Shown here piece by piece: positions 20,104 to 33,381 of a stretch of DNA of 64,000 nucleotides. The notes below the pieces were generated by a model, which was not told the DNA's origin, searched no databases, and saw only the letters and a list, made by a program, of their open reading frames with translations. The DNA is from Paraspadella gotoi (taxonomy: Eukaryota > Chaetognatha). Both the position numbers and the translations under genes were made by a program. Location: assembly GCA_051294375.1 (NCBI GenBank), contig CM119266.1, positions 24,354,411 to 24,418,410 on the forward strand. The letters run 5' to 3'. Every line of letters begins with the position of its first letter. Positions within the stretch are counted from its first letter, which is position 1.

Positions 20104-21135
20104 CGTTAATGTCGGAAGTCGGGAAGAATCTATCCAGGCGTCAAAGAGGTAATTGCGTCGGGATACTTTTTTTTTCGTGGGGGGACGTGGTATGTTGACT
20201 GTGGGTTGTGGAGGGACGAAGAGAACAAAATTGGATCATGAGAGTAGGAGATCGTTCCGTTTTATTAAAGGCGCACGCGAAATTAACCGCAAATTTAATA
20301 ACGGATCGAGTTTATATGATCGGATTGAAGATGGAAGATTTAAATGAGCTCTCGGACCAGGTTGCCATTCATGTGTTACGACTTACGAGATTGACAAAAG
20401 AGAGCCAAACAAAATATCATTCAATGAATTTGTTTAGTTTTAGTATTATTAATATTGTTAATTAACGCTCGTGTTTCTAGATGGCGTCTTGTGAAGTCAA
20501 ATGATGGAACCTGTTATGATTACTAAATTACTTCATCATAACAACTATTTAAAAGTAATCAAAGATAAGGGTGAAAATTCCCACGGCGTTGAACTTTGAA
20601 TGTTGCTTTCTGGTTTTCAAATTATAAAATTAACTTGAAAATGTTTGTAACGCGAGTAACAGTTGTTTAAACGAAAAAAAATTATGTCATCAATGTCAAA
20701 CGTTACGAGATAGTTTTGAATTCGGTTAAGTTAAAAAACAACAATATTTCACCTGATCGCTGTCCCCAGTTCTTTTATAGACACTTTTGAACATAAATCA
20801 TTTTGCAACCTATTCATTTTTCACGTAACAAAAACTTTCCAACGCAACTTGAAATTAACGAAGCCCGTAAAGTCTATCACAACTCGTCGTACATCACTTG
20901 GCATAATCGGCATCGCATCAAACTCGGACAAACTCGTCTCCTAGCAACAGAATAACACTCAATCAACATATACGTCCCCCGTTCTATTTCGTTTTTACGC
21001 CCAGAAGATGGCGCTCCTTCATAAACTAAATCCCTGGTGGAAGTGATGGCCCCTTGTGAATTATTTCCTCCCTTTAAATAAAATAGAAAACAAAATCAAC
21101 ACTAAATACTTTAACTGTTCTCCTTTCGCGTTTTT

Positions 21136-21177
<42 letters not shown>

Positions 21178-22129
21178 GTGTCGGTGAAAATCGATAAGAG
21201 TCAAGTTTGTTATCCCGTCTCCATCTGTCGGATTTCGCGTTTCTTCTTTGATGTTAGCGAAATAAATGTTTGGGTCGCTTCGCCTTTTGTTTTTTCTCAT
21301 TTCGGACGATAAGTTGTTTCGCTTTGATTTTTCTGCTAACTCGTCCCCGTCCGCCAGGGGATTTTTTATTTCGCATAATTTTGTCGGTTTAGACGATTTG
21401 CGTTTTCCCGCGAGTTTTTTTTTTATTTTTTTTATTTTGTTTTGTTTTATTTTAAATCTGATCCGTTTGGTCCGGAAATCATTCGCTTATTCACCTCTCT
21501 TAACTTTTAACTCATACCTCTTAATATTTATTTATTCGATGCTATTCCTTCTTCTTTGCTCTCTCTCTCATTTTTTTAAATTTTTATTGCCACCATAACT
21601 ATTTTGTTAATATCTTCATAGATCTAATATTTCAAATTAATTTATTTCATTTTCTTTTCAAATCCGAGTTCGGGATATCAACTACCGTAAACCATTACAT
21701 ATCATATTTTCGTCTATTTCTCATTATTTTCTTCTTGTACTTCCCCCTCCTATCATTCCTCCCACTACTTTCTATCTGCCCCCCTTTTACCCACCCTTCC
21801 CCCCCCACCCCCACCCTCTTGTCCGCCACGGTGTTTGTGTCGGCGGCGTTTTTCTCTGATCTCGATTGACGCGTTTCGCGTTTACGTCAAAATCGACTAA
21901 ACAATTGGCTCGAGAACAAGTTGAGAATAAGCGACTTCACGTCGAAAAGATCGGATGAGAATTAGATTTTTGACGAGTAAAACGTATGTTGAAAACGTGT
22001 TACAGAGATAACATCTTTTAAAGAGGTGAATCTTTCAGTAGTATGACATGGTTTAATGTATTTAATGGTGGAAACCGAAAAAAACAAAAAAGATATAAAA
22101 TGTACGCGACAGTTGATCAATAACCATCT

Positions 22130-22182
<53 letters not shown>

Positions 22183-22678
22183 CACACTCACTCCCTCGGG
22201 AGAACAGTGTTCTATCACCGCCTCGTTCTCGTTATTTCGATCCTCGGGAGTAAAGTATCCTCGTCAGTGACGACGCCTGGATCGACGTTGAGAATCACGC
22301 TAATTGACGTCGTTTGTCCCGAATGAAATATGAATTTTTAACTTGCGTCGAGTGTCGCGGTTTCTTCGATTTCGCCGCCGTCAAACGCAGTCGTCATCAA
22401 TCGTCGTCGTCGTCGTCGTCGTCGTCGTCCTCATCTATTTTTCGTCTGGAGGTGCGCGATTTTTCGCTCGTTTGTTTTAATAAACCGATCGAAACTAAAG
22501 TAAATAAATCATGTTTAAATCGTTCCCATTAACAAATAAACAAACTGAATTGCTTAAACTACGCAAACTGAAAAAACAAGTATTTTTTTTTTCAATGCAA
22601 GAAATCGCTTTTTTTTATTTTGCTACAATTTTGAATTATAAAGAATTATGAATTTTAAAGATTCGACCAGTATGTTGC
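20102..22678. other. AT-rich intergenic DNA with short microsatellites
   Basis: CT runs at 21,141-21,173 and 22,134-22,174, and a GTC triplet run at 22,401-22,429. No supported gene. Confidence 0.6.
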
Positions 22679-22679
22679 A

Positions 22680-22725
<46 letters not shown>

Positions 22726-22726
22726 G

Positions 22727-22757
<31 letters not shown>

Positions 22758-22785
22758 GCTCTCTCTCTATCTCTCTCTCTCTCTC
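22679..22785. repeat. CT microsatellite, interrupted
   Basis: CT units with scattered TT, CG and AT interruptions over 107 bp, indicating an old array. Confidence 0.95.
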
Positions 22786-23719
22786 GACCGTGACGCGTCG
22801 TCGTGATTAGTGGCTCGGGGTCTCTGGGTCGACAGCTCCGCTAATTGGACTTTCAAACTTTTGTGATAAATTCGGTCCAGAAAAAAAGAGGAAAAGATTG
22901 AAGTGGTTGAGAGTCATTTCGTTTTTTATCAAAGTAAAAAATGATTTGAGTTCTGTTTTCTGAGGGAACATTTTTTTTTTTCGGGCCACTTTTGTTTGGC
23001 GCTTCGCTGTGCTCAATTCTTGGTAATTTTTGCTTAGTTCAGTTTTTATTATACTTTTTTTAACTAAAATATTAGGAAAAAACAGTTTTTGTTTGACAAC
23101 GATTTATTGACCCACAGATTCTAGTTCAACATGTCTTCGGCTCATTCATTTAGAGCCTTCATCCAGGTTGTTGGACAATACAGATAATTTTCGTCTCTGT
23201 TGAAGTACAGTTTTGAGAGAGGAGAGAAAAAAACGGACGAGAAAAGGGGGAAATATAGCCGGGCAGCGAAGAGAGAGAAATTAGGAGGAGTTTTCCCAAC
23301 CAGAATAAGGTAAAGGACAAAAGGGTGTCACGATCTGAGACGAACAAGCTGAGAGGTGAGGAGTACGGAGAAAGGAAGAAGAAAGTGGCTTTGACAACGA
23401 AACACTGAACAAAAAGTGAGCAGTGGGATAGACGGGAGATTGAGAGAGGGAGAGAGGACGAGAGGAGGAGAGGAGAGGGAGAGCACAGATGAGGAATTCA
23501 GGAGCAAACGCCAAAAATTTTTTAAACAATCTTCACATTTAGCCCAATGACAACAAGATAAAATGCCATCGAAATCTAAACATAAACTGAATTAAGTTAC
23601 AATAGAAATTAATAAGTTAGGTAGAATAAAGTTAAAATTGTGAATAGAAAAATAAGTGGTGAGGGAAATAGATAAGTGAAGAAAAAGTGAAGTAAAGTAA
23701 AAGGAAAAAGCATGCTCAA
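22786..23719. other. Intergenic DNA around the hammerhead-like motif
   Basis: Purine-rich from about 23,210 to 23,500. No supported gene. Confidence 0.5.
23115..23176 (-). ncRNA. Hammerhead-like hairpin of the Penelope-element type (candidate)
   Basis: On the minus strand the order is CAAC, then GGATGAA, a 5-bp stem GGCTC/GAGCC with a 9-base loop, then GAAGACATG and GTTG. The outer CAAC/GTTG pair and the GATGA...GAA core resemble the hammerhead motifs found at the ends of Penelope-like retroelements. The core is imperfect (an extra G in CTGGATGA; GAAG rather than GAAA), so activity is doubtful. A second motif of the same form lies at 36,249. Confidence 0.35.
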
Positions 23720-24776
23720 AAATGAGCTGGCCCCCCCCCCGGCCGGGCGCAAATGGAGGACGTTGACGATAAAGTCGGTGTCATTATGGACCCTGTCATA
23801 GGTCGCTTGCCGAGGGCTTATACTTGTTAGAGTGTTGCATATCGCTGGATCCGGAAGCAGCCATCCGCTTCCGGGCGAAAAATGCGTCCAAGTTGCGTAC
23901 TCGTATATCCCTAATGGAGGCGCTGATAACGGCCCTGCCGACAGCCCTCCTCCCTCCACCTGACGGTGAGGCAGGCCAGTTGCCTGTCTCTGGCTCGTTT
24001 TGCACAGGAGCAAGAGTACAGACTCCTCTCCCATCCTCTCGATAAGCTCATCGTTTGGCGCGACGCTCAGTGCGGAGAGAAGTCGCGCCAGAGTGCTACA
24101 TACGGTTCAAGGAACGGATTATCGGACATCCATTGCCTGCTGAGAGGACTCCGCCTCTGTCCGATCTTGCTCATGTACGTCGGGAACAGGGAATCCATTG
24201 TGCGGTTGGTGGTGTGGCTCTCGGGCCACAGTCACCACGCATTGGGATCCAATAGAGGCGATCATAGCTGGAGGAAGCGAATCGTCTCCATCACGGGTTC
24301 AGAGAGAGTTCGAGAGCTTTTGATGTAGATCCCTCTCTAATACCCTCTAGAAAACAACCAGTTTTGGTCATGGACAGACGAGACAGTCACGTTCTCTGAT
24401 AAACAGCCCATGGCACAGAATTTGCCGTGTGCTCGGCAATGGCCGATAAGTAATGACCCTGTGGGTCCCCGATATTGGGCTTTTGATGTGCTGCTTCTGA
24501 ACCGATCCGTCAGAGACTTTCCTGTCCTCGCCCACGTTTATGCTGGACTGTGCAGGTTGGTTGCGCCTTCCCTGCAACAGGCCGCGCCAGTTAGACGGCG
24601 TCACTGATGCTTTTCCGGGGTGGCGTGGGGATTTTTCCGTTCCTTTCGGATTTCACCAATTGCTCACGGTAAAGGAGCCGCCGGAGTATCCCCTGCTGCC
24701 AGCACCCGCACCAGTGCTTCAGTGATCCCCTGGTGGTGAGGAAGGGAGACATGACCCACGTTTCCTGAGACGCTTC
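23720..24776. other. High-entropy, GC-balanced stretch, probably low-quality read sequence
   Basis: It begins with a C10 run at 23,731-23,740. Composition differs from the AT-rich flanks, it has no long conserved frame and I recognise no domain in six frames. It runs directly into noisy segment A. Equivalent high-entropy blocks inside A and at 57.9-58.2 kb are expansions of much shorter clean sequence, so I read this as the same artefact. Confidence 0.45.
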
Positions 24777-26001
24777 TGCCTTATCTCCCACCTTGGCTGT
24801 GGTGGGCCGGTCGTCCATAATAACTAAAATATATGTACTATTTTTAGTAAAAACACTTTTATTTTTAGTTTTTTTGGGGTTTAAAAATGGGTATATTTCT
24901 AATTTCTTTTACGGGGTGTCATTAGGGTACTCGTGCTGAGAAGAGGCTCTTTCCTAAACCTTATTTGTATGTTCTTTTTTTAGATCAACTCTAAATGAAA
25001 TTCTCATTCATGATTTAAGATGATGGTAGTCCCATAATTACCGCATTTATAAAAAAAGTCCTGCGCGCAAAAAAATACGTAAGATATATCTGACACTTTA
25101 CTTACCTCCTTTCTTTCCTGTTACCCGAGTTTTAAAGACAATGTCTTCGCTGGTTTTCTTCAGGCATCAGGCGAGACTTTCACGAACTATGTATGTAATT
25201 TCAACCAAGCGCTCGTTTGTTGAAATAATTTGTTTGCGATAAGTGATCCAAACGGCGGTCTGATCAATCCCGAAAGAACCAGTGGAAACGTAACACAGTA
25301 AACATTAAAGAAAACGTCGAATTTATAAGGTCGTGATATAGTGGAAATAAAGTAATTTCGGAATGAGGAAGCAGGCGTACGACCCGCATCCGATCATTTT
25401 TCAGCCAACTTTGAAATGCAGCCACTAATTTCCCGGATCATGAATCAATTACACATCCCGTCGAGACTAATTCATGAATCAACCTTACAATCCGGCCATT
25501 CGACCCGCTTAAATCGTTATATGCAAAAATAAAAAACCGCCACTCAACTTCACATTTCTTTTATGCCGTGCGCTGTTTTCCCAGCTCTCTCCCTTTTTTT
25601 TATAATATCATCAAAAATTCGCAGCTTTCTCTTTAATCTTTATTTTTTATTTCTCCTCTTCCTCATTCCTTTCTTTTTCTCTCTTTTCTATTTTTATATA
25701 GGGTGCCGTCTTCTCCAATTTCAGCGTTCATTAGGGTGTTCAAAAGCTCTCTCCCGCCGTCCGCCCCTCTGACCGCCGCACGTCCGACGACCGCTCGTTT
25801 CCGGACGCCGCCGTCGATACGCCCGCCACCGATCGCCCGTTCTCATCGTCGCTCGTCGTACATGGTCGTCTGCTTCATCGCCGCCTTTTGTTCCTCCCAC
25901 GAACTTCGGAATCGGGTTTTAGTATCTTCGCTCTCCGTTACATTTAAAGTGCTTGTCAAATGTTTTCCTTTTCTTCTTCTTCTTCTTCTCTTCTCTATCC
26001 T

Positions 26002-26076
<75 letters not shown>

Positions 26077-29000
26077 CTTCTGCCCTCTTTCTCCTTTTCT
26101 CTCGCTCCTTCATATTCCTCCCGGCCCGTCTTTCATCCCTACCGGGGACGAAAAAGAGATAGTGAGGATGCTGCTGAAAATTGATTTTTATGCGCAAATG
26201 AGGCAGCGTAAGGAACGGACGAATAATGGTGCCTTGGTCTTTGCGCGAACTACGAGTGGGATAGGGCTCTCCCAGTCACGAGCAGATTGCGTGGCCTCAC
26301 CCGCATTCACGCATATACCAGTCGATCACACGGCTTCCGGCCCTACGGGCCACTAGCGCCGATTCGACACCGGGCACTGACGCGCTCTGACGCGACCGCG
26401 ACCTCGCTCCCGCTCTCACGAAGCCTGACCAGACGGACGACAAAACGCCGGACCGGCCCAGAAATGACGAATTCGCCGACTCATCTGTCGTCTTTGTCCT
26501 TGTTGTCTACCCTGTTGTGCCAATTATACCATTTATCCATCCTTATATCCTTTTCTTAATATATACTAATTACATTCTACTAAATTTTCGCAATGTTTAT
26601 TGAATATTGTTAACGTCGAGCATATTGAAACGCACTTTCATTAATTGGGAAAAAAATATTTATACTTTCCCTTTCTTCGTTCTCTTTCTTTCTATTTTTG
26701 CTTCTTTCTTTCTTCTTTACCTTTCTTCTTTCTCTTTCTTTCCTTCTCTCTCTCCTTTCTTTCTATCCATTTTCGAGCTTTGTTTTTGCACATTTATTTT
26801 TCCGAATACTCATAAGTATATGGATTTAATTAAAAATAAAATCCGTCGACACAAATGAAGGCGGGCCGCAGCGGTTTGTCGGGCGCTTTCTATTCTCTCG
26901 TCTACTCTCTCTCTCTCACTCTCCTCTCCTCTCTCCTTCTCTCTCTCTCCTTCTCTCTCTCTTCTCTCTCTATCTTACTCATCATCTCCGTAATCGCATC
27001 TCCTCTTACTTCTCCCTTCTCTCTGCTCTCTTCTCCTCTCGATTAATTTCCCACCCCTCTTTTTGAAAAAAAAAAAAAATGAGATTCTTTAGCATAAATT
27101 TGAGTCCGGAAGCAACGGTTTATGGAAGTGGCGGAACCGATATTCCGCGCCTTCAATAGGACGCTACTGGACGGAGCCGCAGCTCCCCCATGCTAAGGCG
27201 ATAGGCGCAGCTACATCCAGCGCCAGATTGTGTGGATTTTCGGCCAACTACTCAAAGATTGGACGGGCCCGTCAGAGACGGCTCAGAAAAGTCGCTAGCG
27301 CTGTGTCTTGGCGATACGCCATAATGGCGCTCAGGGGAAACATTTCAATCGTACACGGAAACCCTCCGATGCGGTGCGAGCGGCCAGGCCGCGCGCAGAT
27401 AGCGGCCTGCGCACGTGCTGCTGGTTAAAATGGCAGAAGTGGACCGCGAGCGGATCTGCCGAGGAAATTTGAATGTGTGACTTCGCGGTGCTGAGCCTGG
27501 AGCGAAAAGGCTTTCTGCGAACCGTCCCACAACCAGTCTACCTAGTGGACTGCTCTATATGGTTCTCTTGTGAGAAGAAAAATGGGCCGAGTGTCCTACT
27601 CACAGTAACTAACATAAAGATCATCGTGGACGTGAGCAGCGTCCTTGGACCATAAACCCAAGACATCTTATCGTCTCCCCGCAATGGAAGCTTTAAATCG
27701 AGAAATAATTCGTTTTACATATCCTACCAAGGTTTGGTCATACTCTATTCTCTCTTGAATGAACTTACAAGAGCAAGCTACTTCCAAACACTCGGAGGAC
27801 CCACAAACCCACCAACTCATGCCCACCCTGACTACATCCGCTTTCTCTCCTAGGACCCACTTGGTCCGCCCGCCTCCTCCTCCCTTTCCTCGGCCACTCC
27901 TGGATCATTCCGTCCAATCCAAATTTCCTATCCGCCACACTTTTGATTTTATCTTTTCAGCCCCAGCGCCATACGCGCAACTAATTGGAGCACCAATACC
28001 CCCGAGCCGACTACTTGTCCCACCGGAATAAAAGAACCTCGATTCCCCCGTTCCTAGGGTAACCATCCCTCAAACTCGGACGTTAATTTCCATTTGCTCA
28101 CGCTTTGAAATTATGGAAATAATAAAATAAAAAACCAACGAAAAATACTCGTTTGCTCGATTCCAAACGAAACCGATAACAAATAGACAATATTTTATAA
28201 ATTTCCGTCGATTTCTTTGGCGCTGATGGCTCTTGCCGCCACGTTGCAACGCAAGCTCTGACTAGTCATCGATGACGCGCAGAATGGCATCACTCGGATG
28301 ACCGTCCCATGAAGTCGGAGAGCAGAGAGTGAGGGAATCGACGGCACAGCGACCGATCCATTTCTCGAGCAACTCTGCAAGTACGCCATGCCTGGAGCGT
28401 TTTTAACCGCGGCCGCCGCTAGCGACGGTGGATAGAGCGTTGACGTTTCAACTCACATCGAGATACATCCTGACAACAAACACAAATTGACGACGACATT
28501 CCGAGCGACGATTTTAATCGATCGTCACGAGCTCGAGAAAGAGGCAAAAAGTACGCGGCTCAAAGGACAAAAAAAAAAACAAAGTATAGAAACAACAAAA
28601 AAAAAAAAAAGAAAAAATAAAAAAAAACAAAAAAAGATGGAAAAACGAAAAAACAAAAAAGTAAGGAAGGACTCTTAGCGCGCCGAAAAACACGTATTAC
28701 ATAGTAACGAAATTGCGTGAAATAAGAAAATATAGAGGAAATAGCCTAGGTCCTGCGACTTGCGCCTCGACCGCTACGAACCCTCACACTCATGGAGACC
28801 TACATAAGAACCCACTCGATATCGGAAGTGGCACAACTGAGCTCGTAAGTCATAACACAACGCCCCGGCGACGACTGACGTACGCGACGCGACCACACGG
28901 TACGACGAAACCCCTGTCACGCACGACCGATCGTACCGACGAATAGGCGGCACATCGACGACGAGCGAACGACGGAACGACGACGAACACTGCAGACCTG

Positions 29001-31138
29001 ATCTCCTCCAAAACTGAATTTAGAATTAAAGCGGGCGTGGCAGAACTGCAAGAAACGGAGGTAGAAAGCCAGACTCATAGGACATACCTTCATATACCTC
29101 TATGTACATTCAGCAACATTAGATACCTCTTGAACAGGGCGATGAAGGTTTACCGGGCGAGCGATCTGCATGAGTATATCTATTTTTAGGCTATCTGATG
29201 ATCCATGAAGTGTGTACTATACGTTGATCTTAAAGTTCTAAGCGACGGTCACCACCAACTCTACAAGAGACCATATTATGATCCGTGACGTCTCTTAATT
29301 TGGCTAAACTCTGATCTCGGCGCCCGTCCACTGGATGCATCGTAAAAAATAACTGAATATATACTTATACTAACAGAATCGACGGACGAAGCCTCAGTGG
29401 CTAAGTTACTTGTTATTGACGTTATGTCCTCTTTATGTTCGTTGGTGACCACTGCAACAATTGTTAAAGCGACAAACCTCGCGTATCTCTTCTCTCTCTC
29501 TCTCTGTTTGCTCTCTCTCTCTCCTCCTCTCTCTCTCTTTGTCCTCCAGATTTCATTCGAGAAAATCCACGCGACCCGTGGATATGGTTGGTCGACCGGG
29601 TGACGCTGTGTTGGTGATACGGACGAAATTGGAAACATTGCAGTCACCCGACGACGCCATGAAAACATTGAAAAGGATAAACAATAACACCAAGAAAGGG
29701 AAACAAAACAATTTAATGAAAAAAAAAAACCAAGAAAACGAGTTCTAAGGAAGAAAATTTCACTAATCAGCGTTTCGTTTTTTGTTGTCTTTTTTTTTTT
29801 CGCTCCATTCCGACGAGGCAAAAGACGCATTCACGAGCGCGGCACGAATCAAGAAGATAGGAAGACACGCGAAGAGAGACACGATAACTGCCCTGTGAAG
29901 AGATTTGACGGGTTATTAGTTAAACATCTCAAGTCAGAAGTCCGAACACAATATTAGATCAATACAGTTTAATTTTTAAACTGCTATCGACTATACCTGC
30001 CTAAATAACAGGTACAAAGCACAAAACACTGAAACACCTACATCTGTCTGGCAAGCGCGGAATCGAAAGAGGAACATCTGTGGATTTGTGCTTGTGCAAA
30101 CGGGGGACAAGTACAACTCGTATCCCACGTCTCGCTTCCCTCGCCTCGCTACGAATCTCCAAACGCTCTACTCCGGTATTCCCTAACTTCTACTCCCTAT
30201 TGTCCTACTCGTCCTATTCTACACAATTTCTACTTTTAACTCCTCACTAACCTTAATCCACTTCCGATATTACCCTACCTTTCTATAGACACTCCTGTTA
30301 AGATGATATTCCCTACACTTCCATTGAGAGCCATCAATATCCGTCTACCTTCCCTAGCTCTGCCTATTGTTCTCTGTTCGGCCCTCAAACGCCCACCTCC
30401 ATAGGTCCGTAACTGCCCTAGTCTTTTCAACTCCGCACTGCAACCCTGCCGGAGGATCCCAAGAGTAACTCCACCCATCACTTTCTAGTGCCTCCCACTG
30501 TAATTTTCATACTCCACAACTATTCCATACTGTCTAGATACAATTTAGTCTCTTCTACTACTACATTCCTTACTCTTCGTCGACTCCTATTCCCATCACA
30601 TCTGTCACTCCTATCCCGCTCCATACTTATACTCTGGCCTTCCCTACTTCGCACTCACTCCTCTACATCTACATCCCTCCTTTACTGGATTTCTTTCCCT
30701 ATTTACTATTTAGACCTAAAATCACCATTGAATCTCTTTCTGTCCCTCAATTCCCCACTTCTCAGACTTGTCGAACCTCACCAGTCCACAGGTACTTCCC
30801 AACACGCCTCTACGTCTCTCCGGACTTACTACGCGACCTCTAATTCCCACTCTCCGCCGGTCGTTCTCGCGACGCGGCCTCCTTTCATATTCCGCTACTA
30901 AACCAGCTGCCACCCTGCTTCATTTCACGTCTTCCCTCACCCCACCGGACAAATTCTATATCCCCTTTTCCATCTCCTGACAAGGCAACGGCCCGCCGGC
31001 GACGTCTCTCGCCGGCCCGCTACTTCAGCGACTTGTTAGATTAAATCAACGACTACCTCTAATTCTTAGTTCCAAAGAACAAAATAAAATAGAGCAGGAA
31101 TTCTCCTCTCTCTCCTCTCATACTCTCTCTCATCTCTC

Positions 31139-31180
<42 letters not shown>

Positions 31181-32550
31181 TCTTCTGCTCCTCTCTGCTT
31201 CTCTCTCCCGGCTCGATTTCCCTCCTTTTATCTTTCCCCCTTTTTTCTTCCTTCCTGCTCCGGCTCTCTAATCGAAAAATTTCATTTGCGAGCCGTCCGC
31301 TCACTGAATTTCCTGCTATCAAGCGCGAAGTTAATGCGGGTGCGAACAATCCAACGAGAAGAAAGGAGACGACCAGCATACAGACCCTGTGCGGAAGGAG
31401 CAAGGAGACAAGCCCAAAAGACCAGGGTCAGGCGAAAAAAGGCATCAGGAAGTAAAAGGAAAAAGGTTAGTAACGTCAGCTATGATTAGTGAGCAGCTAT
31501 ACAATTAACAAGGTCATGAAAACGGGATGTAGTGAAACCATACTAATGGTAGACCAGCACGAGAAAAAAAGGAGAATAATTAGGCGACAATTAAAAACAA
31601 TTTTCCTGGCGTGACCCATGACCGCACTCCAGATGAGCAAAACAAAACGAGAGGGGGAGCGATCATTAAGGTTCGTAGAAAGAGTATAAAGAGATGTCTG
31701 GTCTGGTCCTTCTCATTAGTTTTTACGATTAAAATGCCAAAGCGGATAGACCAAAACAAGCCGAGATCGGCGTTATACTGACTTCAAATTTTTCTACAAA
31801 AAGAGAACGCAGAAGTTGTCTGATAAAAAAATTATTCCGCAGAACACATATAGCTTAAGAAAGGAAAAAGTAATGTAAAAAAAAGAACTAGATGGACAAG
31901 GGACAGCAGCAAGTGGGAAAAGGAGAGGAGGATGAAATAGAATAATCACCATGAAGAAGAGCAATTTTCCAGGAAACAAGGCAGGCTTGACTCTGAAAGC
32001 AAAAGCAGAGGAACAAAAGCAAAGAAATAAACCAGAGAGAAATCTTTCGGACAAAAAAAACATTTGCCAAAGAGCAAGCTCGGGATATATATTTTTTCAC
32101 GGGTTGAATTCAAAGATAAGAAAGGAATTGGGTCTTAATCGATCGACAGGCGGCAGGAAGGGAGAGAAGGAGGAGAGACGATTGGCGCACCGACGAGGGA
32201 AAAGTGAGAGGAGCGACGACAGCGAGGCAGACGGCAAGAAGGAGAAGCGATACCGAGAGGTGGAAGGCAGGGAGGGATGACGAGAGCGAGAGGAGACGGA
32301 AGAGAGGGAAGAGAGAGAGGAGAGAAGAGAGAGAGAGAGAGAGAGAGGGAGAGGAAGAGAGAGAAGGGGGGAAGGAGAGTAAGCAATTTCCTTCAGAATT
32401 CCTCCGCCATCTTTCTACCTCTTACAAACAATCATCTCTATCTATTCCATGTTTCTCTCTCTCTTTCTCTCTCCTCTTCTCTCTCTCATCTCTCTCTCTC
32501 TCTCTCTCTCTCCGCTCCCTCTCTCTGCTCTCTCTCTCTCTCTCTCTCCT

Positions 32551-32584
<34 letters not shown>

Positions 32585-33341
32585 CTCTCATCTCTCCTCT
32601 CTCTCTCCCCTCTCTCTTTCCCTCTCCTTTCCTCCTTCCCTCATCCTTACCATAAATCAAGAATGGTTTTCATTGTGGATTTTTCCCTTTCCCGCGATTG
32701 TCTTCTTCCCCCGAGTTCTTTTCGATGTACTTCATTTTATCTCTCTTCTGATCCGATAATTTTTTTTCTCGTAATTTATGTTGGATTCTTCCTTCTTTCA
32801 ATTTTCGCGCAGTATCAAGTCCTTTCTCTTTCTTTTTATCTCTGCCTTTGTTGGCTCTAAAGCTTCTCTCTTCGACTCTCCCGAGTTTAAATTTTTATTT
32901 CTCAACTTTCCCACCTGATTCCTTTCCCACTTTCCCGCTTCGTTTCCACCCTTTCCACCTTTCCACCCCTTAACATCTCTCACTCCAACCACCCACCCCA
33001 TGACACCTCCCATCTTCCGCCACTTCTCTCCCCCGCCCCGCCTCCCCCCTCTCCCACCTCACTAGGCCTCTTCATACCTCAATCATCTTCTTGTCGCTCG
33101 AGGCTTCATCCTTCAAGCCAAATCTGACGTTCAATTGGCGCTTGGAATTTTCTCCCATCCGCCGCCTCCGCCGCCTTCCGGCAGCTCTCCGAGCTCTCCC
33201 CGCCTCGCCCCTACCACAGCGTCCCCAGGCCCACGCTTTACCTCCCGCAGCCGCCACTGCAAGGCCCGCCTCTTTCCCAGCCAAACGAAAAGAATCGGAG
33301 TTCTCTCTCTCCTCTTCTCTCTACTCTCTCTCTTCCTCTCT

Positions 33342-33381
<40 letters not shown>

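Noticed and set aside
28487-28678. A Lys-rich 63-codon ORF
   Set aside because: A-run expansion in noisy sequence; the matching clean place (about 42,230-42,350) lacks the frame.
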